Origin: Paenarthrobacter sp. JL.01a
GTDB taxonomy: Bacteria > Actinomycetota > Actinomycetes > Actinomycetales > Micrococcaceae
NCBI RefSeq assembly: GCF_025452095.1
Contig: NZ_CP104877.1
Coordinates: 1,674,001-1,738,000, forward strand
Direction of reading: 5' to 3'
DNA length: 64,000 nucleotides
Shown here: piece after piece, positions 9,325-17,847 of the stretch
Layout of the letters: each line of letters starts with the position of its first letter
Numbering within the stretch: the stretch's first letter is position 1
The notes under the pieces: model-generated
Seen by the model: only the letters and a program-made list of their open reading frames with translations
Database searches by the model: none
Told to the model about the DNA's origin: nothing
Position numbers and translations under genes: made by a program

Positions 9325-9720
9325 CTAGTTAACCGGTCCGGTGAACTTTTCGCCCGGGCCCTTGCCGGGGGCGTCCGGGATGATGGAGGCTTCGCGGAAG
9401 GCCAGCTGCAAGGAGCGCAGGCCATCGCGCAACGGTCCGGCATGCTGGGAGCCAATTTCGGGGGCCGCGGCCGATACGAGTCCGGCAAGTGCGGTGATCA
9501 GCTTGCGGGCCTCGTCAAGGTCTTTGAGGTCTTCGGCGTTGGGGTCGTCGGCAAGACCAACCTTGACGGCTGCGGCGCTCATCAGGTGAACGGCGCCGGT
9601 GGTGATGACTTCCACGGCCGGAACCTCGGCGATGTCGCGGATCTGCTGGGAGACCCCGGCATCAGCGGCGGGGGCGTCTCCGCCGAAGGAGTTGCGGGAA
9701 TTGCTGTCTTCAGTGCTCAT
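9325..9720 (-). CDS. DUF1844 family protein
   Basis: 131 aa, acidic, starting MSTEDSNSRNSFGG. The conserved block (about residues 25-100) includes VPAVEVITTGAVHLMSAAAVKVGL and DLDEARKLITALAGLVSAA, which identifies DUF1844. The family is soluble, of unknown function, and in actinobacteria is commonly found divergent from infC, as here. The frame stays open far upstream across infC, but the compositionally sensible start is the ATG at 9720. Confidence 0.88.
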   Translation of the reverse strand: MSTEDSNSRNSFGGDAPAADAGVSQQIRDIAEVPAVEVITTGAVHLMSAAAVKVGLADDPNAEDLKDLDEARKLITALAGLVSAAAPEIGSQHAGPLRDGLRSLQLAFREASIIPDAPGKGPGEKFTGPVN

Positions 9721-10095
9721 ACTGGTAAGCTTGTCACAGACCGACTGGAAGTCGTTATTCACCAGGATTTTCACCATGTATATCCGCGGTGAAGATCTGT
9801 AGCCAACAGTCCCGCCACCGCAATGTGCGCTTGGCGGGTTGTTTCTGTAGAATTGTCTTTCAGTTTGCAAGCGGAGTTCTCTCCCACCCGCGTCAGCCGT
9901 TTCCCTCCGGGGACAGGATTCCCTTACGGGACAAGAGGTTGCCGGGTACCTGGTCGGACACTCCGGGGTTATCCCCGGCTGTGTGTACTTTCCCGTTGGG
10001 GAAGTGCAGCCGATCCTCGAGGCTTTCGATTGCACCAGCAATTGGGGGCCTTCTCTTTTTGCCGGTGACACCACCACAACCACAGGAGCTTTAAC
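9721..10095 (+). promoter_or_regulatory. infC promoter region and structured mRNA leader
   Basis: 375 bp without a gene between the divergent DUF1844 and infC. A TAGAAT hexamer at 9848-9853 is a possible -10, giving a leader of about 235 nt. The leader holds a hairpin CCGGGG-TTAT-CCCCGG (9963-9978) and another with arms ACTTTCCC/GGGGAAGT (about 9987-10005). A long structured leader before infC-rpmI-rplT fits autogenous control by L20 or IF-3 known elsewhere, but I cannot match it to a described leader family. Confidence 0.45.
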
Positions 10096-11082
10096 ATTAG
10101 CGAGCCAAGAATCAATGAGCGTATCCGCGTCCCCGAGGTGCGGCTGGTCGGTCCTGCCGGCGAACAGGTAGGAATTGTCCGCATCGAGGACGCACTGCGT
10201 CTGGCTGCCGAATCCGATCTCGATCTCGTTGAAGTTGCGCCGCAGGCTAAGCCTCCTGTTTGCAAGTTGATGGACTTCGGCAAGTACAAGTACGAAGCTG
10301 CAGTCAAGGCGCGCGAAGCCCGCAAGAACCAGACCAACACGGTTCTCAAGGAAATCCGTTTCCGCCTCAAGATCGACAAGCACGACTACGAAACCAAGCG
10401 TGGGCACGCTCTTCGCTTCCTCGGAGCCGGTGACAAGGTCAAGGCCATGATCCAGTTCCGTGGCCGCGAGCAGCAGCGTCCTGAAATGGGCATCCGCCTG
10501 CTGCAGCGTTTCGCTGAAGATGTGGCCGAGGTTGGCGTCATCGAGTCCAGCCCGCGCATCGATGGCCGCAACATGGTCATGGTGATCGGACCGCTGAAGA
10601 ACAAGGCAGAAGCCAAGGCCGAAGCCCGCCGTGCCAGCCAGCGCGCAGAAGCCAAGGCCCAGAACGAAGCCAAGGCCGCAGCCCGCGTGGACACCACGGG
10701 GGAGCAGGCTCCGCTGACGCAGAGCATCGCGGACCTTCTGCCCGAAGGCTTTAAGGTTGCCGAAGCGGAAACCACGGAGGACGCTCCGGCGGCTGCCGAA
10801 GCAACAACTGAAGCTCCCGCAGCCGCTGAAGCCCAGGTTTCCGAAGCCCCCGCTGCTGCTGAAGCTCCGGTGGCCGAAGAAGCACCGGCGGTGGAAGAAG
10901 CACCGGCTGTGGCCGAAGAAGCCCCTGTGGCTGAAGAAGCCCCTGCTGAGGAAGCGCCGGCTCCCAAGCCTGCTGTTCCTTCGGCGCCCAAGCCCGTCGC
11001 CAAGCCGGCGGCTCCCAAGCCCGCAGCCCGGCCTGCGGCCCCCAAGGCCGCTCCGAAGCCTGCAGCACGCAAGACCACCTAG
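10096..11082 (+). CDS. infC: Translation initiation factor IF-3 with long C-terminal tail
   Basis: 328 aa if started at the ATT at 10096, which gives the universal IF-3 N-terminus (I/M)[18 protein letters not shown]. An AGGAG site ends 7 nt before it. The first ATG in frame would remove conserved residues only as far as 10113; a start at 10138 would delete 14. Core residues 1-172 hold both IF-3 domains, with [16 protein letters not shown] and [16 protein letters not shown]. Residues 173-328 are an Ala/Pro/Glu/Lys-rich low-complexity tail. IF-3 binds 30S subunits and proofreads the start codon; AUU starts make infC self-limiting in E. coli. Confidence 0.95.
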   Translation: MSEPRINERIRVPEVRLVGPAGEQVGIVRIEDALRLAAESDLDLVEVAPQAKPPVCKLMDFGKYKYEAAVKAREARKNQTNTVLKEIRFRLKIDKHDYETKRGHALRFLGAGDKVKAMIQFRGREQQRPEMGIRLLQRFAEDVAEVGVIESSPRIDGRNMVMVIGPLKNKAEAKAEARRASQRAEAKAQNEAKAAARVDTTGEQAPLTQSIADLLPEGFKVAEAETTEDAPAAAEATTEAPAAAEAQVSEAPAAAEAPVAEEAPAVEEAPAVAEEAPVAEEAPAEEAPAPKPAVPSAPKPVAKPAAPKPAARPAAPKAAPKPAARKTT

Positions 11083-11199
11083 TTCAACGCCGCGGAGGCC
11101 TCGCCTCCACCGGCAAGCAACCAGCACGTCGGCCCCCGTTGGCCGGCTGCGCGAAAGAATCGCGGACTTGTCCGTGGATACGTAAGGAGATCGGTTCCC

Positions 11200-11394
11200 A
11201 TGCCGAAGATGAAGACCCACAGCGGTGCTAAGAAGCGCTTCAAGCTGACCGGTACGGGCAAGCTGAAGCGTCAGCAGGCCAACCGCCGTCACTACCTGGA
11301 GCACAAGTCCTCCAGGCTGACCCGTCGCCTTGCCGGCGACAAGCTCGTCTTCAAGGGTGACGCCAAGGTCATCAAGAAGATGCTCGGCCTCTAA
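11200..11394 (+). CDS. rpmI: 50S ribosomal protein L35
   Basis: 64 aa, [24 protein letters not shown] then [17 protein letters not shown]: complete L35. TAAGGAGAT precedes the ATG. It is the middle gene of the conserved infC-rpmI-rplT order. Confidence 0.98.
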   Translation: MPKMKTHSGAKKRFKLTGTGKLKRQQANRRHYLEHKSSRLTRRLAGDKLVFKGDAKVIKKMLGL

Positions 11395-11513
11395 GTTCCA
11401 AGTTCTTTGGTTACTGCCATCCGGCAGGAACCGACTACACCAAAAGCCTTCTCAGGCCGGCCGGAATTCCGGCAGTAGCAGCTTGGGATAAAGATTTCTG
11501 AAGGAGTACGCAC

Positions 11514-12179
11514 GTGGCACGTGTGAAGCGGGCGGTAAACGCCCACAAGAAGCGCCGGGTTGTCCTCGAACGCGCCAAGGGTTACCGCGGTCAGCGTTCG
11601 CGCCTGTACCGCAAGGCAAAAGAGCAGCTGCTGCACTCGTTTGTGTACAGCTACGGCGACCGCCGCAAGAAGAAGGGCGACTTCCGTCGCCTCTGGATCC
11701 AGCGTATCAACGCTGCATCCCGCGCCAACGGCCTTACCTACAACCGTCTCATCCAGGGCCTGAAGGCTGCTGAGGTTGAGGTTGACCGCCGTATGCTGGC
11801 CGAACTGGCTGTCTCCGACGCCAATGCTTTCGCCGCTCTGGTGAACGTTGCCAAGGGTGCCCTCCCGGCCGACACCTCTGCTCCGGCTGCCAAGGCTGCC
11901 CCGAAGGCCAAGGTTGCTCCGGCTGTTGCTACCGCGCCGGCTGTCAAGGCTGTCGTTTCCGAGAAGCCGGCCATCGACGGCGCAGTTGCCGCTGATGGTG
12001 ACGAGGCTCCGGAAGGCTACGCCATCAAGGGCAACGCCGAGTCCAAGAAGTACCACGTGCCGGGTTCCACCTGGTACAACACCACCGCTGCTGAGTACTG
12101 GTTCTCCACGGTCGAAGCTGCAAAGGCTGCCGGTTTCGAGCCGGCCGGCGGCGAAGCCCGCCAGCAGATCAAGAACTAG
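11514..12179 (+). CDS. rplT: 50S ribosomal protein L20 with extra C-terminal domain
   Basis: 221 aa, against about 117-130 for typical L20. Residues 1-118 are standard L20 ([52 protein letters not shown]). Residues 119-165 are an Ala/Pro/Lys linker. Residues 167-213 form a compact module, [21 protein letters not shown] then [15 protein letters not shown], resembling the small IKGN...YHxPGSxxY...WFxxxxxAxxAGF domain found at the ends of some nucleases and actinobacterial proteins. GTG start with a GAAGGAG site. L20 is an early 50S assembly protein and often an autoregulator of this operon. Confidence 0.96.
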   Translation: MARVKRAVNAHKKRRVVLERAKGYRGQRSRLYRKAKEQLLHSFVYSYGDRRKKKGDFRRLWIQRINAASRANGLTYNRLIQGLKAAEVEVDRRMLAELAVSDANAFAALVNVAKGALPADTSAPAAKAAPKAKVAPAVATAPAVKAVVSEKPAIDGAVAADGDEAPEGYAIKGNAESKKYHVPGSTWYNTTAAEYWFSTVEAAKAAGFEPAGGEARQQIKN

Positions 12180-12192
12180 TCGCAACTGCCAC

Positions 12193-12198
12193 TAAAGT
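12193..12198 (+). promoter_or_regulatory. Candidate -10 of a leaderless promoter for the rRNA methyltransferase
   Basis: TAAAGT ends 8 nt before the ATG at 12206, and there is no ribosome site. Confidence 0.4.
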
Positions 12199-12205
12199 TC
12201 TATAT

Positions 12206-13117
12206 ATGAACGAAACCGGGCGCCCGCAAGACTTTACGATGACCAACCCCCGAGCAGATCGGGTGAGGGATGTCGCCAAGCTTGCCGGGCGCCCGGCGCG
12301 TTTAAAACGCGGACGGTTCCTTGCTGAAGGTCCGCAGGCGGTGCGTGAGGCGTTGACCCTGCACCGTGAGCGCACGGCGGCCGGTGGGGCCGCCGTCGTG
12401 CATGAAGTCTTTGCCAGCGAGGCGTGTCTTGACCGCCTGCCCGAGCTCGCCGACCTGGCGCAGGGTACGTTGCTCCGGCTGGCGAGCGATGACGTTCTGT
12501 CCGCCATGGCGGACACAGTCAACCCCCAGGGGATCGTCGCTGTCTGCAGTTTTGTGGACGTCACCCTCGACTCAGTGCTCGACGCCGGTCCCCGGCTTCT
12601 CGCGGTCATGTGCCAGGTGCGTGACCCCGGCAATGCCGGCACGGTGCTTCGTGCCGCTGATGCGGCGGGGGCGGATGCTGTCGTCCTGACCGGTTCCAGT
12701 GTGGACATCTACAACCCGAAGGCTGTCCGTTCCACTGCCGGTTCACTTTTTCACCTTCCAGTCGTCCTGGGCGTGGACGTCGAAGAACTGGTGGCCCGGT
12801 GCCGGGAACGCGGGATCGGAATCCTGGCCGCTGACGGCTATGGAACCCTCAACCTTGACAAGCTTCAGGACGAAAATGCCGCACGGCGGCTGGGCAATGA
12901 CTCCGTGGCGTCCGACTACGCCCTGGAAGCCCCTACCGCGTGGCTCTTTGGCAACGAGGCCCAAGGCTTGTCGGACGAAGAGCTGGCACTGGCGGACCAC
13001 CGTGTCGCCGTACCCGTGTACGGGGCGGCCGAAAGCCTGAACCTGGGAACCGCGGCCACCGTGTGTCTCTACGCCAGTGCGCGTTCGCAGCAGGTCGCCA
13101 GAGTGGAGAATGTGTAA
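12206..13117 (+). CDS. SpoU/TrmH-family RNA 2'-O-methyltransferase
   Basis: 303 aa. An N-terminal L30e-like substrate-binding region (about 20-115, RLKRGRFLAEGPQAVREAL) precedes a SPOUT knot. The knot motifs are visible: VRDPGNAGTVLRAADAAGADAVVL (motif 1), WLFGNEAQGLSDEE (motif 2) and VPVYGAAESLNLGTAATVCLY (motif 3). It methylates a ribose in rRNA or tRNA; the target cannot be told from sequence. A second possible start is ATG 12239. Placement after rplT is conserved in the group. Confidence 0.92.
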   Translation: MNETGRPQDFTMTNPRADRVRDVAKLAGRPARLKRGRFLAEGPQAVREALTLHRERTAAGGAAVVHEVFASEACLDRLPELADLAQGTLLRLASDDVLSAMADTVNPQGIVAVCSFVDVTLDSVLDAGPRLLAVMCQVRDPGNAGTVLRAADAAGADAVVLTGSSVDIYNPKAVRSTAGSLFHLPVVLGVDVEELVARCRERGIGILAADGYGTLNLDKLQDENAARRLGNDSVASDYALEAPTAWLFGNEAQGLSDEELALADHRVAVPVYGAAESLNLGTAATVCLYASARSQQVARVENV

Positions 13118-13217
13118 AAACCGCCCTGCCGGGTACGGTAATGCTTGCAAGATCAGACGATGACGACTCTTCTTGGCCTTTCCCATTCTTTCCCATACCC
13201 GAAGAGGTGAAGCTTTC

Positions 13218-14141
13218 GTGGCTGCTGGTGGCGGTACCAAAGCGATTGTGGCGGCTCTGGCCGCTAACTTGACCATCGCTGTTCTGAAGTTCATTGCGTT
13301 TTTCCTGACGGCGTCATCGTCAATGCTCGCAGAAGCAATCCACTCGGTGGCCGATTCCGGTAACCAGGTCCTCCTGTTGGTCGGGGGCAAGCGTTCCAAG
13401 CGGGCTGCCAGTCCGGAGCATCCGTTCGGCTATGGCCGCGAACGCTACATTTACGCCTTCATTGTGTCCATTGTGCTGTTCAGCGTCGGTGGCCTGTTTG
13501 CCCTCTATGAGGCCTGGGAGAAGTTCCAGCACCCGCACGGCATCGAAGGCGGCTTCTGGTGGGTTCCCTTGGCTGTCCTGGTAGGGGCGATCATCGCTGA
13601 AGGTTTCTCCTTCCGCACGGCAATCATCGAATCGAACCACATCCGCGGCAAGCAGAGCTGGGTCAAGTTTGTCCGCAACGCCAAGCAGCCGGAACTTCCC
13701 GTTATCTTGCTCGAAGATTTCGGCGCCCTGCTTGGTTTGGTCTTTGCGCTCTTCGGCGTCAGCATGACCCTGGTCACCGGAGACGGAGTGTGGGACGCCC
13801 TCGGTACCGCGATGATTGGCTTGCTGTTGGTCGCCATTGCCGTGGTTCTGGCCATGGAAACCAAATCGCTGCTGTTGGGGGAGTCTGCCACGAAGGAGGA
13901 CGTCCAGCGCATCTCCGAAGCCCTGCAGGCCGACGGAACGCGGATCATCCACCTCAAGACCATGCACCTCGGACCGGAAGAGCTGCTGGTGGCCGCCAAA
14001 ATCTCCATGGGCGCTTCTGAAACCGGCGAGGAGATCGCGAAGGGAATTGACGACGCCGAGCAACGGATCCGTGCGGCGGTTCCGATCGCGCGGGTCATCT
14101 ACCTCGAACCCGACATTGAGCGGGTCCAGGCCCAGGCCTAG
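13218..14141 (+). CDS. Cation diffusion facilitator family transporter
   Basis: 307 aa from the GTG at 13218, chosen for the AGAGGTGA site 7 nt upstream; an earlier ATG at 13173 has none. Six membrane helices fill residues 1-220; the metal site in helix 2 reads EAIHSVADSGNQ. A cytoplasmic domain follows (about 225-300), ending IARVIYLEPDIE. CDF proteins export Zn, Co, Cd, Mn or Fe against protons. The loop segment GKRSKRAASPEHPFGYGRERYIYAF is typical of the family. Metal specificity is not evident. Confidence 0.92.
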   Translation: MAAGGGTKAIVAALAANLTIAVLKFIAFFLTASSSMLAEAIHSVADSGNQVLLLVGGKRSKRAASPEHPFGYGRERYIYAFIVSIVLFSVGGLFALYEAWEKFQHPHGIEGGFWWVPLAVLVGAIIAEGFSFRTAIIESNHIRGKQSWVKFVRNAKQPELPVILLEDFGALLGLVFALFGVSMTLVTGDGVWDALGTAMIGLLLVAIAVVLAMETKSLLLGESATKEDVQRISEALQADGTRIIHLKTMHLGPEELLVAAKISMGASETGEEIAKGIDDAEQRIRAAVPIARVIYLEPDIERVQAQA

Positions 14142-14172
14142 TGACTTCAGTAAGCGTGTGAATCCAGGTGAT

Positions 14173-14216
14173 TAACGACGAAGGGCTCCGCGGATGCGGA
14201 GCCATTCGTCGTTTAA
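14173..14216. terminator. Bidirectional terminator between convergent CDF and MFS genes
   Basis: A long inverted repeat: AACGACGAA + GGCTCCGC, loop GGAT, then GCGGAGCC + TTCGTCGTT, flanked by TTA/TTTAA. It can end transcripts in both directions. Confidence 0.8.
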
Positions 14217-14228
14217 TGCCGCTGCCGA

Positions 14229-15437
14229 TCAGGAAGTCGGGGTGGTCCTGCGTTCCACCATGCCACTGATGACAGCAACGCCCAGGCCCAGGAGGGCGAG
14301 GACGGCACCTACCAGGGCGGGGGCGACGTAACCCCAGCCCCAGGCAATCACCGTGCCACCCAGGAAGGCGCCCAGGGCATTGGCGATGTTGAGGGCTGAG
14401 TGGTTCAGCGAGGAGGCCAGCGAGGCAGCCCCCGGGGCTGAATCGAGGAGCCTGGTCTGCAGTGCCGGTGTCAGCATCGAACCGATGCCACCGACCACGA
14501 AGGCCATCAGGAAGGCAGACCAAGCCCAGTGGGCTGCGATGGCGTAGACCACCAGGGCGGCGGCGATACCGGGCATGACCCAGTAGATGGTACCCATTAC
14601 GGACTTGTCCGCCAGCCGGCCACCGATGATGTTTCCGACAACCATGCCAAGACCATAAAGGGCAACGACGGCGGGAATGAGGTACTCGGGGATACCGGCC
14701 ACGGACGTCATGGTGTGTGCGATGTAGGTGTACACGGCGAAGAAGCCGCCGAAACCGATGATGCCGATCAGGAGGGCCAGCCATACCTGAAGCCTCTTCA
14801 GCGCTCCAAGTTCCCGGCGGATGCTGGCGTCCGGGTGCGCGGCTTCGAAGGGGACAAACTTCCACATCATGGCAACCGTGAGCAGACCGATGGCGCCGAC
14901 AATGACGAAGAGAAGGCGCCACCCAAAAGTCTGGCCCACCCAGGTGGCCAAGGGGACTCCGATGACGTTGGAGACCGTCAGGCCGGCCATGACCATGGAG
15001 ATTGCCCAGCCGCGCTTGGTGGGGGCCACGAGGCCCGCAGCGATGACGGCTGCCACCCCGAAGAACGCTCCATGCGGAAGGCCCGAGGCGAAGCGGGACA
15101 ACAGCATTAACCCGTAGTCCGGAGCAATGAACGACGTCAGGTTGGCCACTGCAAGGAACAGCATGAGGCCGAGCGCCAGATGCTTGCGGGGCAGCTTGGC
15201 TCCCAGGGCGGCAAAGACGGGGGCGCCTATCACTACTCCCAGGGCGTAGGCCGAGATAAGGCTGCCCGCTTGCGGGGTGCTGATCCCCAGGCCCGTCTCG
15301 ACCTCCTTCAACAGGCCCATCATGGCGAACTCTGTGGTGCCGATGGCAAACCCGCCCATGGCCAGGGCCAGGATGGCCAAGCCAAGGTGGCGCCCCGACT
15401 TCTTGACGGCGACGGGCTGGGACACGGTGGTAGACAT
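14229..15437 (-). CDS. MFS transporter of the DHA1 (AraJ/Cmr-like) type
   Basis: 402 aa from the ATG at 15437 (MSTTVSQPVAVKKSGRHLG). Twelve hydrophobic segments. The first helix reads GGFAIGTTEFAMMGLL, the TEF motif typical of DHA1 drug or sugar efflux proteins, and SAYALGVVIGAPVFAALGAKLPRKHL is the loop 2-3 signature. It is divergent from the mutT-like gene. Likely exports small organic compounds. Confidence 0.9.
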   Translation of the reverse strand: MSTTVSQPVAVKKSGRHLGLAILALAMGGFAIGTTEFAMMGLLKEVETGLGISTPQAGSLISAYALGVVIGAPVFAALGAKLPRKHLALGLMLFLAVANLTSFIAPDYGLMLLSRFASGLPHGAFFGVAAVIAAGLVAPTKRGWAISMVMAGLTVSNVIGVPLATWVGQTFGWRLLFVIVGAIGLLTVAMMWKFVPFEAAHPDASIRRELGALKRLQVWLALLIGIIGFGGFFAVYTYIAHTMTSVAGIPEYLIPAVVALYGLGMVVGNIIGGRLADKSVMGTIYWVMPGIAAALVVYAIAAHWAWSAFLMAFVVGGIGSMLTPALQTRLLDSAPGAASLASSLNHSALNIANALGAFLGGTVIAWGWGYVAPALVGAVLALLGLGVAVISGMVERRTTPTS

Positions 15438-15554
15438 AAACCTGCTTCTGGGGCGACGTTTGAGCTGGGAAAAATGGAGAAAATCCGATAACAAGTCTAG
15501 TTCGCTGCTTGGACCAGGGGTTACCCCTGTAACCATGCCTCTGTGGTCGCCCCA

Positions 15555-15560
15555 TAGACT
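15555..15560 (+). promoter_or_regulatory. -10 element of a leaderless promoter for the Nudix gene
   Basis: TAGACT ends 7 nt before the GTG at 15567, with no ribosome site. Confidence 0.55.
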
Positions 15561-15566
15561 GTTCCG

Positions 15567-16001
15567 GTGACTGCAGTGATAAACGTCGTTGGTGCGGCTA
15601 TTGTCGACTCGTTGGACGCGCCAGGAAGATTGCTGGTTGCCCGTCGTACGGCCCCACCCCAATTTGCGGGCATGTGGGAATTCCCAGGCGGCAAGGTTGA
15701 ACCAGGTGAAACGCCGGAAGCGGCGCTGCACCGCGAACTCGCGGAGGAGCTGGGAATCGAGGTTCAGCTCGGCCCGGAGCTGGAATCGGGGAGCGTGGCA
15801 GGCTGGGTCCTCAATAAGCGCGCCTGCATGCGCGTGTGGTTCGCTGAAATAACAGCCGGCCGGCCTGTGGCGCTCGAAGACCACGACGAACTGCGCTGGG
15901 TCACACTGGTCGACGACGAGGAGTCCCTGGCTCTTCCGTGGATTCCTGCGGACCTTCCCATCGTCCGGGCATTGCTGGAGCGGGTATCCGCGCCGGCCTG
16001 A
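15567..16001 (+). CDS. MutT-like Nudix hydrolase (probable 8-oxo-dGTP diphosphatase)
   Basis: 144 aa. The Nudix box is complete: GGKVEPGETPEAALHREL followed by AEELGI, matching GX5EX7REUXEEXGU. FAGMWEFPGGKVE is the usual MutT lead-in. MutT enzymes hydrolyse 8-oxo-dGTP to prevent A:T to C:G changes. The final segment DHDELRWVTLVD also fits MutT. CTP or another nucleotide as substrate cannot be excluded. GTG start, leaderless promoter. Confidence 0.9.
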   Translation: MTAVINVVGAAIVDSLDAPGRLLVARRTAPPQFAGMWEFPGGKVEPGETPEAALHRELAEELGIEVQLGPELESGSVAGWVLNKRACMRVWFAEITAGRPVALEDHDELRWVTLVDDEESLALPWIPADLPIVRALLERVSAPA

Positions 16002-16018
16002 GAGCCGGACGGCGGAAC

Positions 16019-17113
16019 CTAGAAAAGAGACTCTTGTCCGGGCAGGGGAGCGGCTGCTGCCCCGGCCGGTGACGCTGCCTGTGCCGCTGTGTACCGCGCA
16101 TTGCGGTGGCTGAATCCGGAACTACCCGTGAAGCCGTACTTGGCCTTGAAGTAATTGGTCCTGCCCGACAACCACGCACGGTATTCCTTGGAGGCATACC
16201 AGCCATTGCCGTAGAGGCGCCGGTACTTGCCCACCAGCTCCGGGTGTTCGGCAGCAAGCCACTTCATGTACCACTCGCGGGTGCCGGGCTTCAGGTACAG
16301 GGCGCCGGCAGAGACTCCGGTAGCTCCAGCCTGGGCCAACCCTGCGAAAAGGGAGTCGAGGGCTTCGTCTGAATCAGTGAGCCAGGGGAGGACGGGCATC
16401 GCCATGACGCCGCACCCCAGGCCCGCCTCCCGGAGGCGGGCAATGAGCTTCAGGCGCGCCTTGGGGGAGGGCGTTCCCGGCTCGATCAGGGCAGCGAGGT
16501 CCTGGTTGGTCATGGCCAGCGAAATCCCGAGATCCACCGGAACCATGGTGGCGGCATGCTTCAGCAGGGGGATGTCCCTGGCCAACAACGTGCCTTTGGT
16601 CAAGATGGAGAACGGTGTGCCCGAATCTGCAAGGGCCCGGATGATGTCTGGCATCAAGGCGTAGCGGCCTTCGGCCCGTTGATAAGGGTCCGTGTTGGTG
16701 CCGAGGGCTACCTGGTGGCGTCCCCAGGAGGGCTTGGCAAGTTCCTTGCGGAGTACCTCGGCTGCGTTGATCTTGACGACCACCTGCGAGTCGAAGTCCC
16801 GGCCGGCGTCGAATTCCAGATAAGTGTGGCTTTTGCGTGCGAAGCAGTAGACGCAGGCATGGCTGCATCCGCGATAGGGATTGACCGTCCACTCGAACGG
16901 CATGTTTGAACCGGAAGGCACCTTGTTGAGCACTGACTTTGCGGTGACCTCATGGAAGGTGACTCCGGAGAATTCGGGTGTAGAGACGGAACGCACAAGC
17001 CCGGCCAGGGGCAGCAAGGCGTCCATTGCCGGGGCAGGGCCTGGAGCCGGGCTGCCAGCCGTTTCAGGGGCCGGTTCCCGGGTCGGTGCAATTGCTTGTG
17101 CGTCCCATCTCAT
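16019..17113 (-). CDS. Rv2578c-type radical SAM protein, LexA-controlled
   Basis: 364 aa from the ATG at 17113 (MRWDAQAI). The CxxxCxxC iron-sulfur motif is CSHACVYC near residue 85, in PYRGCSHACVYCFARKSH, a hallmark of the radical-SAM group that includes spore photoproduct lyase-like and Rv2578c proteins. Further: LGTNTDPYQRAE, FSILTKGTLLARD and MPVLPWLTDSDEALD. A consensus SOS box lies 10 bp upstream, so it should be induced by DNA damage. A repair or tRNA/DNA-modifying role is inferred; the substrate is unknown. The last 60 residues are more variable. Confidence 0.9.
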   Translation of the reverse strand: MRWDAQAIAPTREPAPETAGSPAPGPAPAMDALLPLAGLVRSVSTPEFSGVTFHEVTAKSVLNKVPSGSNMPFEWTVNPYRGCSHACVYCFARKSHTYLEFDAGRDFDSQVVVKINAAEVLRKELAKPSWGRHQVALGTNTDPYQRAEGRYALMPDIIRALADSGTPFSILTKGTLLARDIPLLKHAATMVPVDLGISLAMTNQDLAALIEPGTPSPKARLKLIARLREAGLGCGVMAMPVLPWLTDSDEALDSLFAGLAQAGATGVSAGALYLKPGTREWYMKWLAAEHPELVGKYRRLYGNGWYASKEYRAWLSGRTNYFKAKYGFTGSSGFSHRNARYTAAQAASPAGAAAAPLPGQESLF

Positions 17114-17122
17114 GCCCTCTAT

Positions 17123-17138
17123 TCGAATGTATGTTCGA
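17123..17138. promoter_or_regulatory. LexA-binding site (SOS box) before the radical-SAM gene
   Basis: TCGAATGTATGTTCGA fits TCGAAY-N4-GTTCGA with full dyad symmetry of the half-sites apart from the T. It starts 10 bp upstream of the ATG at 17113 and would block the promoter. Confidence 0.85.
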
Positions 17139-17193
17139 ATCAATGTCAAGGCCTCCGAATCCGCATGCCCCGGGGTTGAGGGTAAGGCGTTGC

Positions 17194-17199
17194 TATGGT
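17194..17199 (+). promoter_or_regulatory. -10 element of a leaderless promoter for pcp
   Basis: TATGGT ends 7 nt before the ATG at 17206, without a ribosome site. Confidence 0.5.
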
Positions 17200-17205
17200 T
17201 GGCCC

Positions 17206-17847
17206 ATGATTCTGCTCACGGGCTTCGAACCGTTCGGCCGGGAAACCGTCAACCCCTCCTGGCTCGCCGTCCAGCGCGCCCGCCAGATGCTACTCGCTGA
17301 GGGGCTCGCCGTTGAAGCCCTGGAGCTGCCATGCGTATTTGGCGAATCGGTATCGGTTCTCGATGACGCCCTATCCCGTTTCAACCCGGATGTAGTGGTG
17401 TCCGTGGGCTTGGCAGGGGGCCGGGACCGGATATCGCTTGAACGCGTGGCCATCAACTGCGATGACGCGAGGATTCCGGATAACAAGGGCCAGCGGCCCA
17501 TAGACGAAGAAGTCATCCCCGGGGGACCGGCGGCATACTTCTCCAGTCTGCCCATCAAGGCCGCGCTCAGGAATCTCCAGATTGCCGGTATCAGGGGCGA
17601 AATCTCCCAGACGGCCGGTACCTACGTCTGCAACCACCTCTTCTACGGCCTGATGCATTCGTTGGCGAACCGGTCCGGCGTCCGGGGTGGCTTCATTCAC
17701 GTTCCCTATGCTCCGGAGCAGGTACCCCCTGGCGGCTCGGCCCCTTCAATGCCGCTTGACGTCACCGCCCAAGGGATTGCGGTGGTTGTCAGGACTTCGC
17801 TTAACACACAGGTCGATTCCAAGCTGGGGGCAGGGGCCATCCACTAG
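17206..17847 (+). CDS. pcp: Pyrrolidone-carboxylate (pyroglutamyl) peptidase
   Basis: 213 aa, cysteine peptidase family C15, which removes N-terminal pyroglutamate from peptides in the cytoplasm. The start MILLTGFEPFGRETVNPSW is diagnostic. The catalytic triad is visible: Glu in SLERVAIN, Cys in TYVCNHLFYG and His in GGFIHVPYAPEQ. Length matches the family. Its stop overlaps the SIMPL gene stop on the other strand by 4 bp. Confidence 0.96.
   Translation: MILLTGFEPFGRETVNPSWLAVQRARQMLLAEGLAVEALELPCVFGESVSVLDDALSRFNPDVVVSVGLAGGRDRISLERVAINCDDARIPDNKGQRPIDEEVIPGGPAAYFSSLPIKAALRNLQIAGIRGEISQTAGTYVCNHLFYGLMHSLANRSGVRGGFIHVPYAPEQVPPGGSAPSMPLDVTAQGIAVVVRTSLNTQVDSKLGAGAIH

Noticed and set aside
9325-11304. 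659-codon reverse ORF across infC
   Set aside because: Only its last 131 codons (DUF1844) are a gene; the rest is antisense of infC and gives Gly/Arg-rich nonsense.
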